A stretch of DNA of 64,000 nucleotides, taken from positions 62,001 to 126,000 of the forward strand of contig JAPTOF010000017.1 in NCBI GenBank assembly GCA_028554755.1, in the 5' to 3' direction. The number at the start of each line of letters is the position of its first letter. Position 1 is the stretch's first letter. Shown in pieces: positions 12,253-23,299 of the stretch. Origin of the DNA: Cordia subcordata. Its lineage: Eukaryota; Streptophyta; Magnoliopsida; Boraginales; Cordiaceae. Below the pieces are notes generated by a model. The model was not told the DNA's origin. It searched no databases and was given only the letters and a program-made list of their open reading frames with translations. The position numbers and the translations under genes are program-made.

Positions 12253-12300
12253 CCTCTCAAGCCTTGATTTGATTGAATTGCTGTATCCATGGCTTGAGGG
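12253..12300 (+). other. 3' UTR hairpin of A2
   Basis: Core arms CTCAAGCC (12,256-12,263) and GGCTTGAG (12,291-12,298) pair perfectly, with weaker extension outward. It lies about 105 bases after the ORF1 stop and 60 bases before poly(A). Confidence 0.7.
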
Positions 12301-12391
12301 TTTTAAATGGCTTGTGTCCATATTTGCGATTAATAAAAAACTTACTTAATCCGCAAAAAAAAAAAAAAAAAAAAACCATTTTTTCTTGGTT

Positions 12392-14325
12392 TTGTCTATG
12401 GCAAAAACTCCTCAAATTGTAGGAAATATCTTTGGAAGAAAATCAGATTGTGGAGTGAATGGTGCTGGAATGGGCCGCTTTGTATCATGGGGGATTTCAA
12501 TGAAATACTTCATAGTGGAGATAGATCCACTTCTTGGAGTTTGCCCACAAGTGCAAGAGACTTTAAGCTTTGTGTTTGTCAAGTGGACTTGCTTGAAATC
12601 AAAACATTTGGTCCACACTTTACTTGGTCAAATAGAAGCACCCAAGGAAACTTCATTGCAAGCAAAATTGATAGGGCACTCATCAACCTTCATTGGGAGA
12701 AGCATATGGAGAATTCTTTCCTTTTGGTGGAGAATCCAAGCATTTCTGACCATTGCCCTCTTCTTTTAAATGTGATGCCGCCCAAGCCCTCCTCACCAAA
12801 GCCTTTCAAGTTCTATAATGCTTGGGCCACACATGCAGAATTCCCCCATCTTATTAATAGACATTGGAATGCACGGGTTTTTGGCACTCCAATGTTTATT
12901 CTTTACCAAAAGCAAAAACTCCTTAAAAAAGCATTGAAAAAGTTTGATAAGGAGCACTTCTCTTGCATTAAGCATCAAATCGGTCAGCTCAAGGAAAATC
13001 TCCATGAAGTGCAATTTGACATTCTTAATGGGATCATCAATGAGGAAATTCTCAACAAGGAAAAAGACATTCTTGGGAAAATTGAGGAACTTGACAGCAT
13101 TCATAGGCATATGCTTCACCAAAAGTCAAGGCTTCAGTGGATAAAGTATGGGGACACAAATTCAAATTTCTTCCACAATGTTATCAAAGGGAGAAGAAGG
13201 AAAAACACTATAAATGCTATCCAAGATAAAGATGGGAATACAATTACTTCTTACGAGGGCATTAAGGAAGAGTTTCTTTCCTTTTTCATGAAGTTAATTG
13301 GTACTCCGAAAAACACCCAAGCTAATGTTGAAGATGTTAAAAGCATTCTTGGCAAAACCATCAAGGAGGATTGTTTGGCTGAATTGATTGCACCTATCAC
13401 TCGGGAACAGATAATGAGTACTCTTTTTTCTCTCAACCCCAACAAAAGCCCGGGGCCGGATGGATACACCTCACTTTTCTACAAAAATGCATGGAATGAA
13501 ATTGGAGAAGATGTCCTCAAAGCCATCAGCTCCTTCTTTGAAACCGCGAAGATGCTCAAGGAGGTAAATGCCACTTATATTGCTCTTGTCCCTAAAGTCC
13601 AAAACCCATCCATGGTAAAGGACTTTAGACGCATTTCTTGTTGCAACACGATTTATAAGTGCATCTCTAAAATCCTTGCAAATAGGATGAAAGTTTGCTT
13701 ACCCTCCATCATCTCATGGAACCAATCAGCATTCATTGAAGGAAGACTTATCAATGAGAACATTCTTGTTGCGCACGATATTTTTAGAGGATATTCTAGA
13801 ACTCATATCTCACCAAGATGTGCCCTTATAGTTGATATCATGAAGGCTTTTGACTCAGTTGGGATTTTATCAAAGTTGCACTTCTTGCTTTTGGTTTTCC
13901 CGACACTTTTGTTAAGTGGATCATGGCTTGCATCACAACTCCTAGTTTTCAATCAATGGAAGCTTTGAAGGTTACTTTAAAGGAGCAAGCGGCATAAGAC
14001 AAGGTGACCTTATCTCTCCTTATATTTTCGTCTTATGCATGGAAGTCCTCTCATCCTTATCTAATCGTTTGGAACATCACCCAAACTTCAGCTATCACCC
14101 AAAATGTGCTAAACTCAAGCTGAACCATATTTGCTTTGCGGATGATCTCTTTATTTTTTGCAAAGGCAACTTGAAGTCAATTGATTGCATCATGGAGACA
14201 GTAGAGAAATTCTATGAGTTCTCGGGTCTCAAAGTAAATTGCAACAAAAGTGATGTTTTTCTTGGAGGCATATCCCAAGAGGTTAAGAAGCTTATCCTTG
14301 AAAAACTTGGTTTCAAAGAGGGGTT
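12392..14325 (+). pseudogene. L3 ORF2, endonuclease to RT
   Basis: Continues the endonuclease after A2: MGDFNEILHSGDRS near 12,487, GPHFTWSN, SDHCPLLL near 12,748. Then the linker and RT: NPNKSPGPDGYTSLFYK, FRRISCCNTIYKC, WNQSAFIEGRLINENIL, VDIMKAFDSV (catalytic Asp). The frame is open 12,448-13,968, about 500 codons. A frameshift near 13,860 separates the next blocks, including FADD at 14,135-14,146. Interrupted by L4 after LGFKEG. Confidence 0.87.
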
Positions 14326-16438
14326 ACCTACAAGTGCATTTCTAAGATCATTGCAAATAGGTTAAAAGCTTGCTTATCACACATTATCTCGTGGAATCAA
14401 TCAGCCTTCATAAAGGGTAGACTCATCCATGAAAATATTCTTATGGCACATGACATTTTGAGAAGTTATCAAAGGAGACATATCACTTCAAGATGTGCTT
14501 TTAAAGTTGACATCATGAAAGCTTTTGATTCCTTAAATTGGAGATTCATTGAATGCACCCTTTTTGCTTTTGGCTTCCCTAAAAAGTTTGTGGGCTGGAT
14601 TATGGAGTGCATTAAAACTCCTAGTTTTTGCATTGCCCTAAATGGAGGATTGGAAGGATATTTCTTTGGTGCAAATGGCATTCGGCAAGGAGATCCCATC
14701 TCCCCTTACATTTTTGTTCTTTGTATGGAGGTGCTTACATGCATGCTAAACAACTTGGCTTCTAATCCGAGGTTTCACTTCCACCCAAAGTGTGGGAGCA
14801 TCAAGCTTAATCATCTTTGTTTTGCGGATGATCTTTTATCTTTTGTAGAGGATATGTATTCAATTGATTGTATCATGAGCATATTGAAGACTTTCTCAAC
14901 TTATTCAGGGCTGGTTGTAAATAATGCAAAGAGTGTGTTCTTCCTTGGAGGGGCCTCAAATGAAGAGAAAAGAGCAATTATGAATAGAATTGGGTTTCAA
15001 GAGGGTGAGCTTCCAATCCGTTACTTGGGCATTCCACTTGTTTCAAGAAAGCTTAGGAAGAATGATTGCTGTCCACTCTTGGAAAAAATCAACTCTAAGC
15101 TTGATTCATGGAGTAATAATTGGCTTTCTTTTGCGAGAAGACTTGTGCTCATCAAATTCGTCCTCCTCCAAATTTGTGCTTATTGGGCAAATGCTTTTCT
15201 CTTACCAAAAGGTGTTGTGGCAGCCATTGAGTCAAAATTTAAAGCTTTTTTGTGGAGAGGAACTGGTCCAAAGGTGGCGCGGAAGGAAGTTTGTCTCCTT
15301 TTCAAGAGGGTGGACTTGGTATTCGAGCATTGAAGAGGTTAATCTTACATACATGCTGAAAATTTTTTGGAGGAGTTATGCTATTAAAGATTCACTTTGG
15401 AGTCAATGGGTTCATGCCAACTATATCAAAGACTCTTCAATTTGGATGTTACATATTCCCAAGGATGTTAGTTGGGTTTTCAAAACTCTTCTTGGCTGCC
15501 GTGTTTTGGCAAAGAGATATATCCAACACAAGATTGGCAATGGAGCAAGCACCTTCTTTTGGATTGACAATTGGCACAAGGACGGCCTTCTTCTTGAGCA
15601 TTGGACTAACACAATTCCATATCCCCCACTTCATTCAAAGGTTAGTGATATTTTCACAAATGGTGTTTGGAATTGGCCAATTCACCTCTCCCAAGTTGAT
15701 GTTCTAGATTTTGAACCTATTGAACGAGCCATGGATAAATAGGTCGGATTTTATGGAACCTTTCTCCTAGTGGAAGCTTCTCTTTCTTCCACACTTGGGA
15801 TTGTATTAGAAGGAAGGGCACTCATTTTGAAGGTTATCATTACATTTGGCACAAGAGGCATAATCCTAAACATAGCTTCATTGTTTGGCTTGCTTTCCGT
15901 GATCGCCTTAGCACAAAATTCAGAATCTTGCATTGGGGACTCCATATTAACCCAACGTGTATTTTTTGTTACATGGGTTGTGAAACTAGGGAGCATCTTT
16001 TCTTTGAATGTTGTTTCACCAGGAGGATTTGGAGAAAGGGCTTGCAACTCACTCTCGTTCCGGAAAATCTGATTTGTTGGCATGATATTATCGAGTACTC
16101 CACACCTTTTGCTCTTGAAAAGCATTTGAAGGCCACAATTTTCAAGCATCTCCTTGGGGCAGCCATTTACTACATTTGGATTGAAAGGAATCAACGTATC
16201 TTCAAAAACCAAGCTAGAACCGAGGAATTTTTATTTGATACTATCTTTAATGATGTTAGAGTTAAACTTACAAATGGTAGAAAATTCCAGTCGTCTTCTT
16301 TGAACAAAACTTTATGTAAATTGTGGAGATTAGATGATGTTGTTGTATAGGTTCTTGTACCTCTCCACATCCTTTGTTCATGTAATTTTTTGATTATTGG
16401 AATATATCCCATCTTACTTGCCCCACAAAAAAAAAAAA
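14326..16438 (+). mobile_element. L4: 5'-truncated LINE inserted in L3
   Basis: Starts within RT at the YKCISKIIANRLK block and runs to ORF2 stop (16,350), 3' UTR ending CTTACTTGCCCCAC and poly(A) at 16,427-16,438. L3 resumes at once with RYLGVPLVTRKLRK. A target duplication is not clear by eye, so the left boundary may be off by several bases. The last 450 bp closely match P2 (26,607-27,192). Confidence 0.8.
14341..16350 (+). pseudogene. L4 ORF2 fragment (RT to zf-RVT)
   Basis: RT motifs WNQSAFIKGRLIHENIL, VDIMKAFDSLNW, GIRQGDPISPY and FADD (14,821-14,832). The residues just after FADD (LLSFVEDMYSID) differ from the usual LFIFCKGNL, so a small indel is likely. Frameshift near 15,300; TAG near 15,740; then zf-RVT motif CIFCYMGCETREHLFFEC near 15,955-16,010 and C-terminus LDDVVV. 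Confidence 0.83.
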
Positions 16439-17763
16439 GATACCTTGGAGTTCCATTGGTAACTAGGAAGCTTCGCAAAGGAGATTGTGGGCCACTTTTA
16501 GAGAAAATCAATAGAAGAATTGAGCATTAGACTACTAAAAGTCTCTCATATGCTGGAAGAGTATTGCTCATTAAATCAACACTCACACAAATTTGTGCAT
16601 TTTGGGCAAGTTCACTTCTTCTTCCGAAGGGCATCATCAAAGAAATTGAGTCAAAGTTTTGTGCATTTCTTTGGAGAGATACAGGAGCAAAAATTGCATG
16701 GAGCAATGTTTGTGTTCCATTGGATGAAGAAGGATTGGGAATTAGATCTTTGGAAGACATCAACAATACTTTCTTCACAAAAATTTTTTGGAGAATGTAT
16801 GCTTTTCGTGAATCTCTTTGGAGCAAATGGGTTCATTCAAACTACATTAAGAATGAATCGATTTGGACAATCTCTTGCCCAAATGACTCAAGCTGGATCT
16901 TAAAGAAGCTTCTCAATTGCCGAGCTTCAACTAGAAGTCATATTTCACATATTCTTGGAGATGGGAGAGACGCACACCTTTGGCTTGATAAATGGCATGA
17001 CAATGGTACTCTCCTTGAACATTGGAATGGCACTTTCAACCATCCACCACTTCATGCAAAGGTACAAGAAATCTTCTCAAATGGCTCTTGGAATTGGCCA
17101 ATTCAGCTTATGCATATCCCCATCCCAAACGCTGCCATCGTTGAAAATAGGTTGGATTCTTACTCTTGGAGTCTCTCAAATGATGGGAAATTCTCTTTTA
17201 AGCATACTTGGGAGCACTTGCGTAAGCGAAAAAGAAAGATTGAATGGCACAATGCTGTTTGGTTTAAAAACCACACACTAAAGCATGCTTTTATCACTTG
17301 GACTACAATGCATGATAGGCTGACAACAAAATTCAGAATGCTCACTTGGGGTATTGAAATCAACTCCAATTGCATATTTTGCAACTTTGCTTGCGAAACA
17401 AGGGACCATCTTTTCTTCCATTGTAGCTTTACAAGAAGAATTTGGCAAAGTGGGCTGGAGTTAACATGCATAAAAGATCCACCAACATCATGGAATGAAA
17501 TCCTCACTTTCTTTACTCCATAAGTTCTTCAAGGCAATCTCAAAGCTACACTCATCAAGCATTTCTTTGGAGCAACAATTTATTTCATTTGGCTGGAAAG
17601 GAACAATAGACAATTTAGCAACGGAGCAAAAACGGAAGAGCAAATCTTTTCATCCATCTTCAACCATGTTCGAATTAAATGTTCAATTGGAAAGCTTTTC
17701 ACTTCTTCTTGTATCAACAAAATCATTTGTAAGAATTGGGGAATCGAGGCTATATTAGAATGA
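16439..17763 (+). pseudogene. L3 ORF2, C-terminal part
   Basis: From YLGVPLVTRKLRKGD (an RT-to-connection motif) to the stop at 17,761-17,763 (GIEAILE end). TAG near 16,527; open 16,564-17,523; TAA at 17,521-17,523, then open to the end. zf-RVT motif CIFCNFACETRDHLFFHC near 17,371-17,430. The final 240 bp reappear, partly inverted, as T4. Confidence 0.85.
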
Positions 17764-17975
17764 GCTTCCCCTTCTTTTGATTCTCATGTACATCTTTTGT
17801 TATTAATATAGTGCATTCACTTTTCATGCAAAAAAAAAACAAAAATATTTGTAAACTTTGGGGGCTTCAAGATATTCTTGTATAGGCCGCCCCTTTTCTC
17901 TTTTGACTCTCTTCTTGTACAAATTCATTACTAATACAAATCTCACTTTCCACGCGAAAAAAAAATTGATGATAA

Positions 17976-20271
17976 ATTTGCTGCCACCATTTGTGCATCT
18001 ATCTCAAGGCATGAAATCAAGGAAACTCTTTTTGCTCTTAATCCCAACAAAAGTCCGGGACGGGATGGCTTCACATCTCATTTCTATAAGGTTGCTTGGG
18101 ATATTGTTGATGAGGATGTTACTAATGCTATCAGCTCCTTCTTTGAATCAAGCAGGCTTCGTCGGGAGGTAAACTCCACCATTATTGCTCTTGTACCTAA
18201 AATCCCAAATCCCTCTATGGTTAAAGATTTTAGGCCAATCTCTTGTTGCAATACTATTTACAAGTGCATTTCTAAGATTATTGCTAATAGGCTCAAAGCT
18301 TGCTTGCATCACTTAATTTCATGGAACCAATCAGCCTTTTTAAAGGACCGGCTTATTCATGAGAACATCCTTCTTGCGCATGATATTTTAAGAGGTTATT
18401 CTAGAAGCCATATCTCCCCAAGATGTGCCATTAAAGTTGATCTTATGAAGGCTTTTGACACTCTTAATTGGAGCTTTATTGAATGCACTCTTCTTGCATT
18501 TGGTTTCCCTCAAAAGTTTGTGGAATGGATTAAGGCATGTATTACAACTCCTAGCTTCTCAATTGCCCTTAATGGTGGATTGGGAGGCTATTTTCTTGGA
18601 GTAAATGGAATTCGGCAAGGTGACCCTATCTCTCCATATCTTTTTGTTCTTTGTATGAAAGTGCTTTCTTGCATGCTTAACAAGTTAGAAAATTGTACAA
18701 GCTTTTGTTTCCATCCAAAATATTCTCACTTGAAGCTGAACCATCTTTGTTCTATGGATGATCTCTTCACTTTTTGTAAAGGAGACTTGAGCTCTATTGA
18801 TTGTATTATGAATACTTTGAAGGCCTCTTCATATTCTGGACTGAAAATCAATGAAGCTAAAAGCGACATTTTCTTTGGAGGGGTCCCCTGTGAAACTAAA
18901 ATGACTATTATTGAAAGAGTTGGTTTCAATGAAGGTGAACTTCCAATTCGATACTTGGGCATTCCACTTGTCTCTAGAAAGCTTAGGAAAGCTGATTGCT
19001 ATCCTTTCTTGGAGAAAATTAATGCAAGAATTGATTCATGGTGCAATAATTGGCTCTCCTTTGCGGGAAGACTTGTGCTTATAAAATCCATTCTTTTTCA
19101 ACTCTTTGCATATTGGGCAAATGCCATTCTTATTCCTAAAGGTGTCTTGGCTGCCATTGAATCAAAGTTCAAGGCTTTTTTGTGGAGAGGCACAGGGCCC
19201 AAGGTTGCTTGGAAAGAAGTTTGTCTTCCAATGCATGAAGGAGGACTTGGAATTAGAAATTTAGAGGAAGTCAATTTGGTTTGCATGCTTAAGGTCTTCT
19301 GGAGAATGTATTCAGCCAAGGAAACACTTTGGAGTCAATGGGTACATACAAACTACATCAAAGATTCCTCCATTTGGGTGTTACATACTCCTAAGGATGC
19401 TAGTTGGATCTTGAAGATTCTTCTTAGATGCTGAGGTCTTGCAAAAAATTACATTCAGCATAGCATTGTGAGTGGTACAAACACCTTCTTTTGGATTGAT
19501 AATTGGCACAAAGATGGTTCACTTTTGGAACATTGGTCAAGTACTTTTCCAGCCCCTCCTCTCCTCTCAAAGGTTTGTGACATCTTCTCTAATTGAACTT
19601 GGAATTGGCCAACTCATCTTCAACATATTGATGTTCCAAATTTTATTCCTCATGGAGACAACATGGATAGAATGATTTGGACTCTTTCCCCCAATGGAGA
19701 CTTCTCTTTCAAACACATTTGGGAGCATATTAGAAAGAAGGGCAACCATTTCAAGGGTTACAGCCTCATTTGGCATAAGGGGCATAATTCAAGGCATAGC
19801 TTCATTCTTTGGCTTGCTTTCCTTGACCGATTGAGTTCAAGGTTCACAATTCTTCATTGGGGGTTCAATATTAACCCATGTTGCTTCTTTTGTCGAATGG
19901 GCTGTGAAACGAGGGATCATCTTTTTTTTGAATATAGCTTTACTAGACGAATTTGGAGAAAGGGTCTTCTACTCACCCAAATTCAAGAAAGCTTGATCTC
20001 TTGGGAAGACATTATCATTTACACCACTCCTTTTTCCCTTGAAAAGCATTTGAAAGCAATCATTGTCAAGCATCTCTTTTGTGTAGCCGTGTACCACATT
20101 TGGATTGAAAGGAATCAGCGCATCTTCAAGGACAAAGCTAAAACCGAAGACTTCATCTTCCATGCTATCTATAATGATGTTAGAGTTAAACTCTCAAATT
20201 GTAAAAGGTTTCCTTCTCCTTTGAATAAATCATTATGCAAAGTATGGAGATTAGAAAATATCTTTGTGTAG
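17976..20271 (+). pseudogene. L1 ORF2, RT to zf-RVT
   Basis: Resumes after L2: SPGRDGFTSHFYK, FRPISCCNTIYKC, VDLMKAFDTLNW (catalytic Asp), GIRQGDPISPYLF. At 18,751-18,762 the usual FADD reads SMDD: both Asp remain but Phe-Ala is replaced. TGA near 19,432 and a stop near 19,594; then open 19,663-20,271 with the zf-RVT motif CFFCRMGCETRDHLFFEY, where the last metal-binding Cys is Tyr. Ends LENIFV. Confidence 0.87.
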
Positions 20272-20361
20272 ATTCTTTTTGTACCTTCTCCATTTTGTTC
20301 TTGTACATTTAACACAATTTAATGGAAATTCCTCAGTTATCCGGCCAAAAAAAAAAAAAAT

Positions 20362-21115
20362 GTCCCACTTTGGGTAAAGCTTAGAAATGTTCCATGCTCG
20401 CTCATCACTTGAAGAGGTCTTAGCTACATTGCAAGTACTATTGGCATTCCATTACAAATGGATAAGCTTACGGAATCACGTACTTTTGTTGGTTTTGCAA
20501 GAGTGTGTTGAAATGGATCTTTCAAAGACACTCCCGGATCACACCTACGTGACATTGAGAAATGGGGATTGGGCCAAAATTGACATCAAATATGCATGGA
20601 AGCCACTTGTTTGCTCTTTTTGCAAGATAGTTGGACACTCCCTTGCTATGAGTCCAAATGGTCCTACTAAAAATGCTCAAAGGCAAGCCCCTAATGTGAT
20701 TGGAAAGAAGAATGATAATTGGAAGGTAGCAAAGAATGGGAGAGCATGGAAGAAAGTGGAGAATATTAATCCTACCCCACTTTCCAATGTGGTGGTTGAT
20801 TCAAATTTGGCAAAGAATTCAGCCACTATTGTTGAAGAAACATTGGAAAATAATCGCTTTGCGGTCCTAAATGCAAATGAAGGCATATCAAAAGAAGAGA
20901 ATGAGTTGACAAAGAGTGATGAAGTTAATGCCACGATCCAAGGAAATGAAGCAAATGTTGCTGATTTGGGCACCCATCAACATGAAAATCAAAATGAAGT
21001 GCAATTGGATGAAGAGAATTTGAGGGTTGAGCAAGAAAAATGGAAAGGGAATGTTGGGAACACACTTGAAGACTCGCGGACCAGATTTGAAGATCCCTCT
21101 TCCGATCCTATTTGA
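20362..21115 (+). pseudogene. A0 ORF1, 3' piece
   Basis: Continues the ORF1 from 637 (VPLWVKLRNVPCSLIT then TGA near 20,410, RGLSYIASTIGIPLQMDKL). Frameshift near 20,500. The knuckle reads CSFCKIVGHSLAMS, so the last Cys is Ser. The acidic tail ends SRTRFEDPSSDPI at 21,115. The element's 3' UTR follows directly, with poly(A) at 21,283-21,292. Confidence 0.87.
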
Positions 21116-21179
21116 TGTGTCTTGTAATTTCCTTTTGATATCTTTCTTTTTGGGTTTTTCCCTTTTGTTTTAATACTTG

Positions 21180-21227
21180 CCCCTCAAACCCCTTGCTTTG
21201 TCTTGTTGTATTATATGGTTTGAGGGG
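21180..21227 (+). other. 3' UTR hairpin of A0
   Basis: CCCCTCAAACC (21,180-21,190) pairs perfectly with GGTTTGAGGGG (21,217-21,227). Compared with A4 (CCCCTCAAGCC / GGCTTGAGGGG) one G-C pair is an A-T pair: both arms changed and pairing kept. Confidence 0.8.
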
Positions 21228-21292
21228 TTTTGGATGGTTTTGTACCAAATTTTTGCGATCAATTTTGAACTTACTTAATCCGAAAAAAAAAA

Positions 21293-21718
21293 CAAGGGAT
21301 CATCTCTTTTTTGAGTGTAGCTTCACTAGATGGATTTGGAGGAAAGGACTTCATCTCTCCCAAATTCCAAAAGATATTATCCTTTACATCACTCCTTTTT
21401 CCCTTGAAAAGCACTTGAAAGCAACCATTGTCAAGCATTTCTTTTGTGCAGCCATTTATCACATTTGGATGGAACGGAATTATCGCATCTTCAAAGACCA
21501 AGCCAAAACCGAGTCCATCTTCCATGCTATTTTTAATGAGGTGAGAGTTAAACTCTCAAATTGTAGAAAATTTCCCTCTTCTTCTTTGAACAAATCATTA
21601 TGCAAAGTGTGGAGATTAGAAGATATTTTTGTTTAGGTTCTTTTGTACCTTCTCCACTTTGTACTTGTACATACAACATGCTTTAGTGGAATATCATACT
21701 CACTTATCCCGCAAAAAA
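21293..21718 (+). mobile_element. L0: LINE 3' end (host of A0)
   Basis: C-terminal ORF2 frame from RDHLFFECSFTRWIWRKG to LEDIFV, stop at 21,636, then a 3' UTR ending ACTCACTTATCCCGC and poly(A) at 21,713-21,718. It starts mid-motif because A0 is inserted here; the rest lies left of the window. Same subfamily as L1 and M1 (IWMERNYRIFKDQAKTE). Confidence 0.82.
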
Positions 21719-22302
21719 TGATTCAACTTTAGCTTTGAACATTTGGGATGAAATCCAAACTTTGAGTTGTGTACTAACTTGTTGAGCATGGAGGAGAGAA
21801 CTTCCATACAAATGACAAAGATGTAGGGGGAGAGAGGATCACCTTGCCTAATGCCACTTGCTCTTTTGAAATATCCCTCACGGCTTCCATTGATGGAGAT
21901 GGAGAAATTTGGAGTAATGATATATGCCATGATCCATTTCACAAAAGTGTTTGGGAAGCCGAAAGCATGAAGAGTAACTTCAATGAAATCCCGACTAAGT
22001 CAAATGCCTTCATGATGTCAACTTTAAGTGCACATCTAGGGGAGATATGGGTTCTTGAATAGCCTCTAAAAATGTCATGTGCAACAAGAATGCTTTCATT
22101 GATGAGCCTTCCTTTAATAAAGGTGCATTGGTTCCATGAAATGATGGAGGGAAGACAAGCTTTCATTCTATTTGCATGGATTTTGGAGACGCATTTGTAT
22201 ATTGCATTGCAACATGAAATAGGTCTAATGTCCTTAACCATAAAGGGGTTTTGGACTTTAGGGACAAGAGCAATGTATGTAGCATTGACCTCTTTGAGAA
22301 GC
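21719..22302 (-). pseudogene. X0: minus-strand LINE RT fragment
   Basis: Reading right to left: LLKEVNATYIALVPKVQNP, ISCCNAIYKC, WNQCTFIKGRLINESIL, CALKVDIMKAFD, then a frameshift near 21,945, then VKWIMAYIITPNFS, GIRQGDPLSPYIF and LKLNHF, where it meets the L0 poly(A). X0 is therefore the host of L0, and its remaining RT lies left of the window. Upstream RT codons (NAWNIVGGDVLNAILSF) are at 27,296-27,340, beyond M1. Confidence 0.8.
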
Positions 22303-22394
22303 TTTTTTTTTTTTTTTTTGCGGGATAAGCGAGTATGAATTTCATTAAAGCAAATTGCATGTACATGTACAAAGTGGAGAAGATACAAAAAGAC

Positions 22395-23119
22395 CTATAC
22401 AAAGATATTTTCTAATCTCCACATCTTGCATAAAGATTTGTTCAAAGAAGAAGAAGGAAATTTTTTACAATTTGAGAGTTTAACTCTAACATTATTAAAA
22501 ATAGCATGGAAGATGGCTTCCTCGGTTTTGGCTTGGTCCTTGAAGATGCGATGATTTCGTTCAATCCAAATGTGATAAACGGCTACACAAAAGAAATGCT
22601 TGACAATGGTTGCCTTCAAGTGATTTTCAAGGGAAAAAGGGGTGATGTAGAGGAAAATATCATCCCAAGAGATCAAGCTTTCTGGAATTTGAGTGAGAAG
22701 GAAACCCATTCTCCAAATGCGTCTAGTGAAAGAACATTCAAAAAAGAGATGATCTCTCGTTTCACAACCCATGTGGCAAAAAGTGCAATATGTGTTGATG
22801 TTGAGCCCCAAATGAAGAATTCTGAACTTTGTGCTTAATCGATCTAGAAATGCAAGCCAAACAATAAAGCTATGTTTTGGATAATGCCCTTTGTGCCAAA
22901 TAAGATTAAAACCCAAGAAATGGCTGCCCTTCTCCCTCATGTGCTCCCAAGTGTGCTTGAATGAGAAATCTCCATTGGGAGAAAGAGTCCAAATTACTTT
23001 GTCAATGTTGTCTTCATAAGGAGTAAAATTTGGGACATCAATATGAAGAAGATGATTTGGCCAATTCCAAGTGTCATTAATGAAGATGTCACTAACCTTA
23101 GAAAGAAGTGGAGAGGCTG
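22395..23119 (-). pseudogene. M1 ORF2, C-terminal zf-RVT part
   Basis: About 240 open codons: PPLLSKVSDIFINDTWNW, FSFKHTWEHMREKG, then zf-RVT motif CTFCHMGCETRDHLFFEC and IWIERNHRIFKDQAKTEE to stop LENIFV. All five metal ligands (four Cys, one His) are present. The upstream part continues at 25,220-25,407 (DASWILKMLFGFRGLAKNYIQH, with one stop in FFWIDNWH) and 26,336-26,606. Confidence 0.85.
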
Positions 23120-23299
23120 TCATTTTTTACAACAAAATAAGTTTAAGCTCAATTCTCTCTCTAGAAAAATGCTCTCCCTTCTCTCTAGCAACTCAACCCA
23201 TTGACCACCATTTACCACCACCAACCACCTTCCTTTACCATCTTCCACCACCATTGACCACCTCTTTTTTACTTTCCAACCACCATCTTCTTCTTCTTT

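Larger units (their letters stand above)
9588..12373 (+). mobile_element. A2: full-length ORF1-only LINE
   Basis: 2,786 bp inserted in L3 ORF2, flanked by a perfect 18-bp duplication AACCATTTTTTCTTGGTT (9570-9587 and 12,374-12,391). Starts AAAAGG..., has the leader blocks TTTCTCTC and ATGCTCTCACTTCTC, a single ORF1, a hairpin 3' UTR, terminal motif CTTACTTAATCCGC and poly(A). The clean duplication proves insertion as one unit with no ORF2, which makes this the key specimen of the family. Confidence 0.92.
8461..17837 (+). mobile_element. L3: 5'-truncated ORF1+ORF2 LINE inserted in L2
   Basis: Flanked by AACAAAAATATTCGTA (8445-8460; right copy 17,838-17,853 has T for C). Starts late in a B-type ORF1 and has a complete ORF1/ORF2 junction, endonuclease, RT, zf-RVT and 3' UTR with poly(A) at about 17,830. 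Interrupted by A2 (9588-12,373) and L4 (14,326-16,438). Its 3' end is almost the same sequence as inverted copy T4 (59,946-60,316). Confidence 0.85.
6733..17963 (+). mobile_element. L2: 5'-truncated LINE inserted in L1 ORF2
   Basis: Flanked by AATTGATGATAA (6721-6732 and 17,964-17,975). Own sequence is 6733-8444 and 17,854-17,963; L3 sits between. It starts inside the RT domain and ends with ORF2 stop, 3' UTR and poly(A) at about 17,957. Its last stretch (17,854 onward) is nearly identical to tail piece T1 at 38,355-38,461, so both come from one subfamily. Confidence 0.85.
638..20361 (+). mobile_element. L1: near full-length ORF1+ORF2 LINE, split by nested insertions
   Basis: Plus-strand L1-clade LINE inserted in A0, flanked by the 11-bp duplication GTCCCACTTTG. 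Own pieces: 638-1605 (5' UTR, ORF1 start), 4272-6732 (ORF1 end, ORF2 endonuclease) and 17,976-20,361 (RT, zf-RVT, 3' UTR, poly(A) from about 20,347). A1 and L2 interrupt it. The 5' leader has the pyrimidine-rich CTTCTCTCT block shared by the other full-length copies, so this copy is probably complete at the 5' end. Without its insertions it is about 5.9 kb, a usual plant LINE size. All coding parts are broken. Confidence 0.85.
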
